Part shown: positions 43,476-51,433 of the stretch, piece after piece
Position numbering within the stretch: the first letter of the stretch is position 1
Layout of the letters: each line of letters starts with the position of its first letter
Origin: Flavobacterium sp.
GTDB taxonomy: Bacteria > Bacteroidota > Bacteroidia > Flavobacteriales > Flavobacteriaceae
DNA: 64,000 nt
Reading direction: 5' to 3'
Assembly (NCBI RefSeq): GCF_035195345.1
Contig: NZ_CP136574.1
Coordinates: forward strand, 310,001 to 374,000
Position numbers and translations under genes: made by a program
Notes under the pieces: generated by a model
What the model was told of the DNA's origin: nothing
The model's database searches: none
Seen by the model: only the letters and a program-made list of their open reading frames with translations

Positions 43476-44043
43476 AGCGATGCCTACGATGTTAGAAACA
43501 CCGCTAAATCTTGTGAGTTAATTTTAAATTACTAAATTGGGAACTAGCCTAAAAAGCTAATAAAAAAGCATGAAAAGTCAATACACTTTGAAGCGACAAA
43601 GAATAAATACAATTGATAAAGGAATTTTGCAGTAAAAGAACACACTGCTAGGAAAACAGACAGTTTTTGCCATAAATACGTTTTTCTTTTAGTTAAACAC
43701 TCACATCTTTTTTCCACCTTACATACGTTTACGCAGGTTGGCATAGGATAAACCTAACTCTTGATATTTTTTGCAAAATTACAAAAAAATACTGAAATAG
43801 GCAAGTTTAAAAGCTTAAAAATGAATGCATACAGAATTTTTACAGTAAATAAATTCAAGAAAAAAATATAAAAATAAATTCTAAAGAAAATTTTAAATCT
43901 TTCGAAATGTGTGTCAAAAGTGTGCCAAAAAAATAGGAGTTTTGACTTTTTTTTATTAACTTTACGGGAATATTAATCAGACACTTAATAAGTAAGAAAC
44001 CGTTCTTTTGTTTTTTTGTAAGTTATTGAAAATAAAGTAATTA
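43476..44043 (-). other. Long leader and right-end control region of the element
   Basis: 568 bases without a convincing gene. On the minus strand a TAATTTTG box (43778-43771) sits about 300 bases upstream of the polymerase-like gene. This implies a long 5' leader that includes a questionable 66-codon Cys-rich frame (43744-43544). Nearer the end lie the tandem 10-mers at 43910-43930. The remainder is AT-rich with no visible structure. Confidence 0.45.
43910..43930. promoter_or_regulatory. Putative integrase arm-type sites, right
   Basis: TGTGTCAAAA-G-TGTGCCAAAA, differing from the left pair (32350-32370) at three positions and with the same 11-base period. It lies 113 bases inside the right attachment repeat. 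Confidence 0.5.
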
Positions 44044-44177
<134 letters not shown>

Positions 44178-44206
44178 ACAAGAGAATTATTATTCTTTTG
44201 CGAGTG

Positions 44207-44237
44207 CAAATATAGGTATTCCCTAGAATTTAGCAAA
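44207..44237 (-). promoter_or_regulatory. Promoter of the right tRNA-His gene
   Basis: On the minus strand TTTG (44237-44234), 19 bases, then TATATTTG (44214-44207), an exact Bacteroidota promoter. The left tRNA copy lacks it: the match between the two ends stops at 44208. Confidence 0.75.
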
Positions 44238-44264
44238 GATTTATTTTATTTTTTTACTACTTTT

Positions 44265-44360
44265 TCACTTCAAATTTTCTAAACTATTGACGGTCAAATA
44301 TCTTTCCACTACAAAATCGTTGGTATACGCCTCTCCTACTTGTCAAACAAGGGCTTGTAT
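44265..44360 (-). pseudogene. Decayed 3' end of a bshB1 gene
   Basis: Minus-strand reading from about 44336 gives VGEAYTNDFVVERYLTVNSL then ENLK and a TGA stop at 44265-44267. This aligns without gaps to the C-terminus of the intact BshB1 (VGVEYAEGFTTERYVTVNSL then GDLK). About 71 of the last 93 bases match. Upstream of it an in-frame TGA replaces an Arg codon, and similarity fades beyond about 44355. It is a truncated, diverged relic lying right behind tRNA-His, and the intact gene is 17 kb away at 61395. Confidence 0.8.
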
Positions 44361-44502
44361 GAAGTTCATACAATGTCGTTACAATTTCAATTAGTCAGAA
44401 ATAAGTAACAAATATAATAGGTAAAAGTGTGGATATGATGCGCATAACCTAAATATTGCTTACAAAAATAATTTAATTAGGGTACCACAACCTAACCTTT
44501 GG

Positions 44503-44524
44503 TATACCGTTGCTATACCGTTGC
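44503..44524. repeat. Short tandem duplication
   Basis: TATACCGTTGC occurs twice in a row (44503-44513, 44514-44524), followed by TATGG. GGGTACCACAAC just upstream (44479-44490) recurs at 46240-46251 on the far side of the IS element. Confidence 0.6.
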
Positions 44525-44550
44525 TATGGAGTATCTATACTTAAGGCTAT

Positions 44551-44579
44551 AGATAAGTTTGTATTTTGTTTGTAATTTG
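44551..44579. repeat. 29-bp direct repeat flanking the IS, left
   Basis: AGATAAGTTTGTATTTTGTT plus TGTAATTTG; identical to 46149-46177 on the other side of the insertion sequence. Far longer than the 3-5 bp target duplication normal for IS3 elements. Confidence 0.75.
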
Positions 44580-44659
44580 ACCCGTCCTAAAATAACTATA
44601 CAGATTAATAAATAAATCCTATTATAGTTATACAAATATAATTTTTAATCCTAAACTTA

Positions 44660-45562
44660 CTATACAATTGTTTTTTCATGATAAAAACTCTTATTATAGT
44701 TCTTCCATCTTTTGTTTAATTTATCGGATTGCAAATGGGCTTGATTAGGTGTTAAATAATCACAACTTGCATGTGGTCTTAATTCATTATAAGATTTAAT
44801 ACTTCTACTTATTTGATTTCTTGTTTGTTCAAAACCTAATAGACTTGAGTAAAGATTAAATTCTGTTTTTATAATACCATTTACTCTTTCTGCTAAAGCG
44901 TTTTCATAAGGATCTCCATTCTCAGTCATGCTTATAGCTATATTATTTTTTAATAGTAAATCAACATAATTATGAGAACAATATTGCGAACCTCTATCAG
45001 AATGATGAATAATAGATTGGTTATAAATTCTGTTATTCAATGCCATTTTTAAAGCTTCTATGCATCCTTCCGCTGCCAAATCTTGACGAAAACTATATCC
45101 CATTATTTTTCTCGAATAAGCATCTGTAATTAAGCTTAAGTAGCCCCATTGATGAGTAAGACGTATATAAGTAATATCACTTACCCAAACTTGTTCTGGT
45201 CTTGTTATTTCAATATCTTTTATTAGGTTGCTATATTTTCTCATCCAATGCCTAGAATCAGTGGTCATAGCTTTTCTTTTTCTTTGCCTAATGAGTAATT
45301 TATGTTCTGACAATAAATCAAATAAATAATCTCTACCAAAAGATATTTGATGTGAGATCAACTTATTTTTTATTAGAAAGTGTAGCTTTCTAGTTCCTAG
45401 TCGTGGCAAGTTTTTTCTGATGTTAAATACTTCTTGGAGAATAACATCTTCTTTGACTAAACTACTCTCTTTACGCCATAAACTATCGTAATATGCGTGT
45501 CTTGTTCTGCCAAACAACCTACACAAAACAGCTATTCCCAATTTTGGAAAATCCTGTTTCAT
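44660..45562 (-). CDS. IS3-family transposase OrfB (DDE catalytic subunit)
   Basis: 300 residues counted from the internal Met. An HTH_21-like N-terminal region (MKQDFPKLGIAVLCRLFGRT) is followed by an integrase core (rve). The DDE triad is Asp in WVSDITYIRL, Asp in IHHSDRGSQY and Glu in ENALAERVNG. The natural product is probably an OrfAB fusion made by -1 frameshifting upstream; the ATG used here is in the shifted frame and lies 2 bases after the OrfA stop. It should cut and join IS ends. All catalytic residues are present. Confidence 0.9.
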   Translation of the reverse strand: MKQDFPKLGIAVLCRLFGRTRHAYYDSLWRKESSLVKEDVILQEVFNIRKNLPRLGTRKLHFLIKNKLISHQISFGRDYLFDLLSEHKLLIRQRKRKAMTTDSRHWMRKYSNLIKDIEITRPEQVWVSDITYIRLTHQWGYLSLITDAYSRKIMGYSFRQDLAAEGCIEALKMALNNRIYNQSIIHHSDRGSQYCSHNYVDLLLKNNIAISMTENGDPYENALAERVNGIIKTEFNLYSSLLGFEQTRNQISRSIKSYNELRPHASCDYLTPNQAHLQSDKLNKRWKNYNKSFYHEKTIV

Positions 45563-45564
45563 TT

Positions 45565-46116
45565 TTAGGACTGCTTGGCACCAGACTTTTTTCTAATATC
45601 AATTTTTAGTTGGTCTTCGGCTACATCAATTAGGGTGTTTAGGGCTTTTATTTTAAGCTCTGCTTCTTTTAAAGCTTGTAGTAAAGCTTCTTTTTCTAAA
45701 TCTTTTTTTGTTTTTTTATCTTTAGCCAAAACAGAAGGTTTTTCAATACAAATTTCGACTTTTTCTGTTTTATATTGTGCTATCCAACTACGAATTATTT
45801 TTTCCGTTTTAATATTGTGAGCTATTTTTGCTTCTTTAACAGTTAACCTACCTTGTTCTATAGCGGCAACCACAGTACGCTTCAAAAGCGAATTATACGT
45901 TCTACGCTTCATGTTTTCTTTGTAGTCTTGTGAGCCGTAATTACGCATCCAACTATCCAAAGTAGGAACACTTAAACCATAAGTTTGAATTGCCTCTTTT
46001 CGGGGTAACCCTTTTTCAATTTCTGAAACAACTTTTAAAATTAATCGCTTATCAAAACGACTTTGCTTGTTCTTACGAACCACATAAATTACTTCTTTTT
46101 GATTTTGCATATACAC
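45565..46116 (-). CDS. IS3-family transposase OrfA (HTH subunit)
   Basis: 183 residues. An HTH domain (KGLPRKEAIQTYGLSVPTLD) binds IS ends, then a second helical HTH-like region, then a leucine-zipper-like coiled coil (about 135-170, DLEKEALLQALKEAELKIKA). The last codons include the slippery heptamer, and zero-frame translation ends nine codons further on. It is longer than typical OrfA (about 90-110 residues), with a duplicated HTH-like N-terminal part, as in the IS150-like subgroup. Confidence 0.88.
   Translation of the reverse strand: MYMQNQKEVIYVVRKNKQSRFDKRLILKVVSEIEKGLPRKEAIQTYGLSVPTLDSWMRNYGSQDYKENMKRRTYNSLLKRTVVAAIEQGRLTVKEAKIAHNIKTEKIIRSWIAQYKTEKVEICIEKPSVLAKDKKTKKDLEKEALLQALKEAELKIKALNTLIDVAEDQLKIDIRKKSGAKQS
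45586..45592 (-). promoter_or_regulatory. Programmed -1 frameshift heptamer
   Basis: A-AAA-AAG in the zero frame of OrfA (codons AGA AAA AAG). A -1 slip gives VWCQAVLKMKQDFPKL, which runs directly into the OrfB frame, yielding the OrfAB transposase. Classic IS3-family arrangement. Confidence 0.85.
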
Positions 46117-46148
46117 TGTTTTTATGTATAGCTATTTTAGGACAAGAC

Positions 46149-46177
46149 AGATAAGTTTGTATTTTGTTTGTAATTTG
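46149..46177. repeat. 29-bp direct repeat flanking the IS, right
   Basis: Identical to 44551-44579. The first base overlaps the IS end. Confidence 0.75.
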
Positions 46178-46296
46178 GTTGATAATTCTTCGTGAAAAGT
46201 ACTTTTTTTTCAAATAGTATAGCTTATTTTTGAAAATAAAGGGTACCACAACTACGAACAAAACACGAACAAAACCTAAACCAATTCTAACCATAT

Positions 46297-46492
46297 ATGG
46301 CAAAAATAACCTCTTATGAAGGAAAACCTCGTTTACAAACCCAATGAGTATTTATTTAAAGGGCAATTTGGGAGAATGTGCCATTTACTTGAAAGCGGAT
46401 CCGATTTAAGATATATTCAAGAATTATTAGGGCATAATAGCAGTAAAAATACTGAAATTTGCATGTTAATACAAAAAGCATACAACAAATAA
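46297..46492 (+). pseudogene. Relic tyrosine recombinase (XerC/D-like)
   Basis: An ATG at 46297 opens MAKITSYEGKPRLQTQ and stops. In another frame (ATG at 46316, 58 codons to TAA at 46490) lie YKPNEYLFKGQFG and then HLLESGSDLRYIQELLGHNS, which are the pre-catalytic and box II/His segments of XerC-like integrases. The catalytic Arg region and most of the protein are deleted and the Tyr segment is altered (KNTEICMLIQ in place of a TEIYTHV-type ending). It is a dead integrase in the second accessory region. Confidence 0.8.
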
Positions 46493-46508
46493 AAAGCCCA
46501 TTTGATTA

Positions 46509-46640
46509 TTTGTAGGAATAAAAAAAATACTATATTTGATAAACGCTACTTTATAACGCATATACACCCAAAATTGGGTAGATTAGCGCTACAATGTAGC
46601 GCATATAAACTAGTTAGCTACAAGTGAATAGCTGAACAAT
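46509..46640 (+). promoter_or_regulatory. Promoter and hairpin-rich leader
   Basis: TTTG (46509-46512), 18-base spacer, TATATTTG (46531-46538), then a leader. The leader holds ACCCAAAATTGGGT (6-bp stem, 2-base loop) and GCGCTACAATGTAGCGC (7-bp stem, 3-base loop). It precedes the nuclease-like gene at 46662 and follows the relic integrase directly, an arrangement similar to a first cassette behind an integrase. Confidence 0.6.
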
Positions 46641-46661
46641 AAATTCTAAAAAACTATATAA

Positions 46662-47480
46662 ATGACAACATCAATTAACAGGATTGAAGAATATATTTTT
46701 GATTTCTTTTCTTCACGAATTGAGAATTTAAATATGTTTTATTTCTCAGTTAGTCAAAGTCGACAAACTGGAATTTATCTTTTAAAAAATGGAACAAGAA
46801 TAATGGATTTGTTTAATTCCATTCATGGAAATATTACAGAAAAATTCTATTCAAAAAAATTAATTCCACACCAATTTAGTACACCAGAAGATTTATTTAA
46901 TTCTCTTAATGCATTTAAAGAATATCTTAATGAAAATGAATGGTTATTGAACGAAAATCTTAATGGAGAAACTACTTCATATATTGTGAGTGAGCTATTG
47001 CAATTAAAAAATGAAATAGTGCATATGATTGATTATACAAAAGAATTATATGAAATTGAAGATTCAATTATTCCCTATCAAGATTTAAGATATTATCTAA
47101 TTCGTAGAGAAATTCCAAATTTTATTGAATGCATTAAAAGTATATTGGCATCAGTTTCTTATGCAATAACAAAAAGTAAAGAAGGTTATCATCATTCTAA
47201 TGTTCACCTAATTTTGAAATTATTAGGTTTTGAAATAGTATCCGAAGAACTTACTAATGTTGGTAGAATTGATTCAGTCATTAGATTCCTTGACACTGTT
47301 TATATTTTAGAATTTAAATTCTCTAAAATTGAGGATGAAAGTATGCTAGCATTAAATCAAATTAAAGAAAAAAACTATCCTCAAAAGTTCTTTGTCGAAA
47401 AGAAAAAAATTATTGGTATTGGTATTAGTTTTAGTGAAAAAGAAAGAAATATTAATGGATATAATATTGAACAATTTTAA
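46662..47480 (+). CDS. PD-(D/E)XK nuclease-domain protein
   Basis: 272 residues. The C-terminal 100 residues form a PD-(D/E)XK domain of the type seen at the end of DUF1703/AAA-ATPase-like proteins (PF08011). Visible are YHHSNVHLILKLLGFEIVSE, catalytic Asp204 in GRIDSV, and Glu217-x-Lys219 in YILEFKFSK. The characteristic GIGISFSEKERNINGYNIEQ end is also present. The usual N-terminal AAA module is missing; residues 1-160 are an unrelated helical region. It is likely a nucleic-acid-cutting or binding protein, possibly defensive. It is preceded by its own promoter. Confidence 0.72.
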   Translation: MTTSINRIEEYIFDFFSSRIENLNMFYFSVSQSRQTGIYLLKNGTRIMDLFNSIHGNITEKFYSKKLIPHQFSTPEDLFNSLNAFKEYLNENEWLLNENLNGETTSYIVSELLQLKNEIVHMIDYTKELYEIEDSIIPYQDLRYYLIRREIPNFIECIKSILASVSYAITKSKEGYHHSNVHLILKLLGFEIVSEELTNVGRIDSVIRFLDTVYILEFKFSKIEDESMLALNQIKEKNYPQKFFVEKKKIIGIGISFSEKERNINGYNIEQF

Positions 47481-47691
47481 TATCACCAGTGAATATTAAT
47501 AGTTTAGATGTCATGGATTGTTACAGTTTTCCATACCTTGAGTATTAGTTAAAAACAGAAGTAATTAATAAATTAGAATTAGACAAAATAACAGACATCT
47601 AAATACATAGAAGAAATAGCTACTAGCAACAGTAGTTTTCAAAACGTTAGCAAAGGTAGTTTACCAACAGAAACTAAGATAATAGATAAAC

Positions 47692-47961
47692 ATGGGGAAA
47701 ATAAAAGCTGGTTATTTGCTTGAAAAAATTACTTTGAAGCTTCTTAATTCTTTTCGAAAGGAAACGAATCAATGTGAAAATCTAGTCAGAAATAAAGACG
47801 TCATTCAAAACATAAATGAAGTTCCAAATAAAACAAAAAATAGTTGGCTTTATCCTACGGACCAATTTGGAAAAATGAAAACAGGAGTAGAAAATGAATC
47901 ACAGAATTATGAACGAGAAATGCCGTCTGCAAACTCAGACTTGGAAATAACAAATCCATAA
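47692..47961 (+). CDS. Doubtful short hypothetical frame
   Basis: 89 residues, very polar (SQNYEREMPSANSDLEITNP at the end), without signal peptide, membrane span or recognised motif. The 211 bases before it lack a clear promoter. It could be the tail of a decayed gene rather than an expressed protein. Listed because no better frame overlaps it. Confidence 0.3.
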   Translation: MGKIKAGYLLEKITLKLLNSFRKETNQCENLVRNKDVIQNINEVPNKTKNSWLYPTDQFGKMKTGVENESQNYEREMPSANSDLEITNP

Positions 47962-48041
47962 CTTTATTGGTTTAACTATATTAAAAAAATTCCACTTATT
48001 ACTTGAACTTACATAACATAAAATCTATAAATAAAAAAACT

Positions 48042-48932
48042 ATGATTGTAGCATTCAAAAAAATACTAACATTACATTTTTCTTTAATAATTTTTAGCTC
48101 TTGTGGTCAACAAAAACAAACATTCGATATCACAAATCATTTTTTAGAAGAAGAATATAGTCCTGAATTAATTGTGAAAAATAATATTCAAATGAGGAAA
48201 TGTTATGAAATCGAAACTTACGAAAACAAAACTTCTGAGAGAAAGCTACGAGACATACTTTACTTTAATTCGAAAGGTTTATGTACTTTAAAAGTAAAAC
48301 CAAGATATTTATTTATAAAAATTGATAATACTGGATTAAATTCGAGAGAAAGCAATGTTTCGACTGGACTTAATGACAGTACATTTTATGTTTTTGACAA
48401 TAAAAATAGGCTAATAAATAAAATTGAAAGTTTCCCAAGAGATGCAACAAGACAATGGAGATCTTCACTTGATTTAACGTACGACAATAATAATAATATT
48501 ATTAAAAGATGCGTTACAAGTAATGAAAGTGCAAATATGTGTACATTCATAAAATATAAGTATGATTCAGAACAAAATGTACAAGTTGCTACTGATAGTA
48601 GTTTTGAGATTAGAAATGAAAAACCATATACAAATTCAAGAAAGTATTTGTACAATAAAAATAAGCAAATGATATTCGACGGTATGGCTTACTACGAATA
48701 TACCTCTTTAGGACAACTCAAAAGAAAATACAAAAAAAGTGATGATAAAATTCATACTTCAACAGAATACATGTACAATGATTTTGGAAATATAATATTA
48801 AGAAAAAGTAATGTTAGTCAATGGAAGTACCAAAAAAATTATATGTATAATAACAATAATCTCATAATTGAAACTCAAGATAAAGATATTTCGAAAAATA
48901 AAATTACTATAAAAAAATATTATTACGAATAA
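48042..48932 (+). CDS. YD-repeat-like lipoprotein
   Basis: 296 residues from the ATG that gives MIVAFKKILTLHFSLIIFSS followed by the lipobox Cys (SSCGQQKQ); an upstream TTG would add a poor leader. The mature protein has several RHS/YD-like units, each with a Y-x-Y-(D/N) core (LTYDNNNNIIKR, YKYDSEQNVQ, YLYNKNKQMIF, YMYNDFGNIIL). They resemble the short YD-repeat lipoproteins of Bacteroidota, not full Rhs toxins. It is probably anchored in the outer membrane. It is related in design to the gene at 57353. Confidence 0.7.
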   Translation: MIVAFKKILTLHFSLIIFSSCGQQKQTFDITNHFLEEEYSPELIVKNNIQMRKCYEIETYENKTSERKLRDILYFNSKGLCTLKVKPRYLFIKIDNTGLNSRESNVSTGLNDSTFYVFDNKNRLINKIESFPRDATRQWRSSLDLTYDNNNNIIKRCVTSNESANMCTFIKYKYDSEQNVQVATDSSFEIRNEKPYTNSRKYLYNKNKQMIFDGMAYYEYTSLGQLKRKYKKSDDKIHTSTEYMYNDFGNIILRKSNVSQWKYQKNYMYNNNNLIIETQDKDISKNKITIKKYYYE

Positions 48933-48953
48933 AAACATTTTTAGAAAAACAAC

Positions 48954-49484
48954 ATGAAAAAAATAATTCTAATAATTATTATATTTTACAATTTAAATCT
49001 TTATTCACAGCATTTGACTATGAATGATTTAGATTATTTATACAATAATAACATCGAGGGATGCGATGCGTTATTAACACAAAAAGGGTTTGTTTATGAT
49101 AAAACTGAATTAAAGGATGGGAAATTGGTAACATTGTGGTATTATAAAAGACACAATTACAATGATACAAATTCTAACAAATCAAACGAATTCATATATA
49201 AAGAATGTAATGATAAAACTTTTAGCCCCGAATGTGATTTATTACAATATATTTTTTCCGATAACCTTCACTTCAATGCAATAAAGGAAAATATAAAAAA
49301 TAATAAACTTGCAATTTTTATGTATTCAGAGCCAAGTGAAAAAAGCGGCTTAAATTTTTATTATTTATATCCAGGACCTATCGAACTTAGATTTGTTTCA
49401 TTACCTACTAAAGCTCTTAATGTAAAGACATTTGGAATAATTTTAAAGAAAATGAACGTAACATACGAGGACGAAAAAAAATAG
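48954..49484 (+). CDS. Hypothetical secreted protein
   Basis: 176 residues with a signal peptide (MKKIILIIIIFYNLNLYSQ). The mature part LTMNDLDYLYNNNIEGCDAL, LLTQKGFVYD resembles small exported proteins of unknown function common in Flavobacteriia. It starts 21 bases after the YD-repeat gene and probably shares its transcript. No catalytic motif visible. Confidence 0.65.
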   Translation: MKKIILIIIIFYNLNLYSQHLTMNDLDYLYNNNIEGCDALLTQKGFVYDKTELKDGKLVTLWYYKRHNYNDTNSNKSNEFIYKECNDKTFSPECDLLQYIFSDNLHFNAIKENIKNNKLAIFMYSEPSEKSGLNFYYLYPGPIELRFVSLPTKALNVKTFGIILKKMNVTYEDEKK

Positions 49485-49598
49485 TCTTTTTTAAAATATT
49501 TATGTTTTAATCAAAACACTCTTATTATGATAATTCTAATGCACGTTTTTAATTTTTAACGGAATTAGTGATTGACGTCCAGATATTTTTATTATGTG

Positions 49599-50534
49599 TT
49601 AGAAAAAGAAGTTCTTTATATATATATTATGATTTGTAGGTGTACTTGGTTCAATTGAAATATTATCAAACTGATTCAAATATCTATAATCGTATTCAAT
49701 ATCAAAGTCATCTATAAATTTATGATTTACGCTTTTTTTAAAGTCCTTCCATATATCAGTTACATCGTTGTCAAAAAAATCTGTTTCATTTCCTTCTCCT
49801 GAAAATGTTTCAAGTTTTTTGAGCGTTACATCAAATAATTTCTTGTCTGAATATCCATAGAGTTCTCTGCAATATATTTGATAAAAATCCATTATCTTTT
49901 TTATTTCAATAAGCATAAAATAGTTCTTCTTATTTCCATAATTACCATAAACATTTTCAAGATTGATGCTATAATTTATTAACTTGAAAAAATACTTGCC
50001 TGGAATTATCTTATTAACTTCATATGTTCCATTTTGAACTGTAGTAATGTGTTTTTTTCTGCCACCAAGTGTGTCAACATTCATTATAGTTATATTAGCA
50101 TCGTTACAATAGTTTTGAATTTGCCAATTTGTTAAAAGGTTTCCAAAATAATACTTGCAAGTTCCAGAAAGATTGCCATTTTCAATATCAATATTTTCTG
50201 GGTATGAACTTTTAAAAGTTTTTTTTGTTTTATCAAAATATACAGATACTTCTCTAAATATCTCGATGCCATCTGAATTTTTTGCTGAAAATAAAAAAAT
50301 TATATAATCACTTTTTCCTGTTATCGTATTATTTTTACTTTTGTCCCATCCAACAATACCAGCCTTAGAATTGTAGACTTTATCATAAACCTGAAATTTA
50401 TGTATATCAACAGAGTTAGGATTTTTAACTATTTTTTTTACATATTCTGACAGCATATCTTCTATTTTGTCATCAGATGACTTACAAGAAACAAATAAGG
50501 AAATAGAACAAAGAATAATAACAAAGTACTTCAT
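49599..50534 (-). CDS. Hypothetical lipoprotein
   Basis: 311 residues. Lipoprotein signal with Cys17 (ISLFVSCKSSDDK). The N-terminal segment after it (LSEYVKKIVKNPNSVDIHKF and the following YDKVYN) resembles a small domain common in secreted proteins of unknown role. The rest contains no recognised motif. It is the last gene of a four-gene minus-strand series led by the penicillin-binding-protein-like lipoprotein. The stop is followed by an AT-rich gap without a clear hairpin. Confidence 0.65.
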   Translation of the reverse strand: MKYFVIILCSISLFVSCKSSDDKIEDMLSEYVKKIVKNPNSVDIHKFQVYDKVYNSKAGIVGWDKSKNNTITGKSDYIIFLFSAKNSDGIEIFREVSVYFDKTKKTFKSSYPENIDIENGNLSGTCKYYFGNLLTNWQIQNYCNDANITIMNVDTLGGRKKHITTVQNGTYEVNKIIPGKYFFKLINYSINLENVYGNYGNKKNYFMLIEIKKIMDFYQIYCRELYGYSDKKLFDVTLKKLETFSGEGNETDFFDNDVTDIWKDFKKSVNHKFIDDFDIEYDYRYLNQFDNISIEPSTPTNHNIYIKNFFF

Positions 50535-50579
50535 GATTTTATTTTTTTATATAATGATTTGTTTAAATTTTTAAAAAAA

Positions 50580-51413
50580 TTATATTTTTAATTTATTTAT
50601 TACTAGCATTTTTAATGCTTTTTCGTTTAGTTCATATTTTATATATGGAAAAGTAAAGCAGGGTTTTTGGTCATCTTCAAGCGGCTTTTCATCCGAATTG
50701 CTATAGACCCAATTAGTAGAAGTACTGTACCATTCGTTTGGAATAAAAAAGGCATTGTAATTAAAACCAGGAAATATTTCAATATTTAAAAACTCAGTTT
50801 TCCACTTTAGAATATAATTATTATATGATTCTATATTTTCTGTTAAAACATTTTTATTGTATAGTCTATAATATTTAATTTGCTTTGTTGTGTCTTTAAC
50901 CATTTCTGGTCGCCCATATTTATGTTCATATAAATCAACAATTTTGAAAAATAAATCTTGATTTATATCTTGTTTAAAGTATAATGCCTTCCCTTTAAGC
51001 GAGTCTTGTTTGGTTAAACCCATAGCTTCTCCAGTATGCCCTAAAAGCAGTATTATTGAAGAAATATTTTTATTATCTATTGACTCTGTATGAATTAAAG
51101 TTGGATGTTCTATTGATTTAGCAATGATTTTGTACTCATCAAAATTAAAGGCTTGAGTATAATAAAAATTGATTACATTGTATTCACTATTTTGATTTAA
51201 CAATTTTTTACTCAACATGAGATTTGAAGAGTAATCTTGTTTATTTATCTTTAAAAGTTTCATTTCGCTTAAAAATTTCTCTTTAGATAAACCTAACTTT
51301 ATTTTATCAATTGTTTCAAATTTAAAATTTGGAATATTTGAGGTTTTAGTCTGGCTTAAGGCAGTTTTAGCTGTAAGCAAAATTAGAATGAGTGTAATAG
51401 TAATTTTTTTCAT
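50580..51413 (-). CDS. Hypothetical exported protein
   Basis: 277 residues with a signal peptide (MKKITITLILILLTAKTALS, cleaved near QTK). The mature part starts FKFETIDKIKLGLSKEKFLS, a beta-helix start often seen in small periplasmic proteins, but no named domain is recognised. It lies 20 bases after the GYF-domain gene on the same strand. Function unknown. Confidence 0.65.
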   Translation of the reverse strand: MKKITITLILILLTAKTALSQTKTSNIPNFKFETIDKIKLGLSKEKFLSEMKLLKINKQDYSSNLMLSKKLLNQNSEYNVINFYYTQAFNFDEYKIIAKSIEHPTLIHTESIDNKNISSIILLLGHTGEAMGLTKQDSLKGKALYFKQDINQDLFFKIVDLYEHKYGRPEMVKDTTKQIKYYRLYNKNVLTENIESYNNYILKWKTEFLNIEIFPGFNYNAFFIPNEWYSTSTNWVYSNSDEKPLEDDQKPCFTFPYIKYELNEKALKMLVINKLKI

Positions 51414-51433
51414 CTGTATTTATCAAGATTTTT

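Larger units (their letters stand above)
44578..46149 (-). mobile_element. IS3-family insertion sequence
   Basis: 1572 bp with terminal inverted repeats beginning TG and ending CA. The left end TGACCCGTCCTAAAATAACT matches the complement of the right end TGTCTTGTCCTAAAATAGCT, with 17 of 18 matches in the GTCCTAAAATA core. It encodes OrfA and OrfB with a -1 frameshift site between them and looks intact. No short target-site duplication is visible, but a 29-bp direct repeat brackets it. It lies in a decayed region containing a bshB1 relic and an integrase relic. Confidence 0.85.

Noticed and set aside
43544..43744. 66-codon Cys-rich frame on the minus strand inside the leader of the polymerase-like gene
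   Set aside because: No recognised motif, low-quality composition and no ribosome-binding context; kept only as a remark in the leader entry.
48042..48932. Rhs-type polymorphic toxin
   Set aside because: Only short YD-like units, a lipobox and no core shell or C-terminal toxin; too small.
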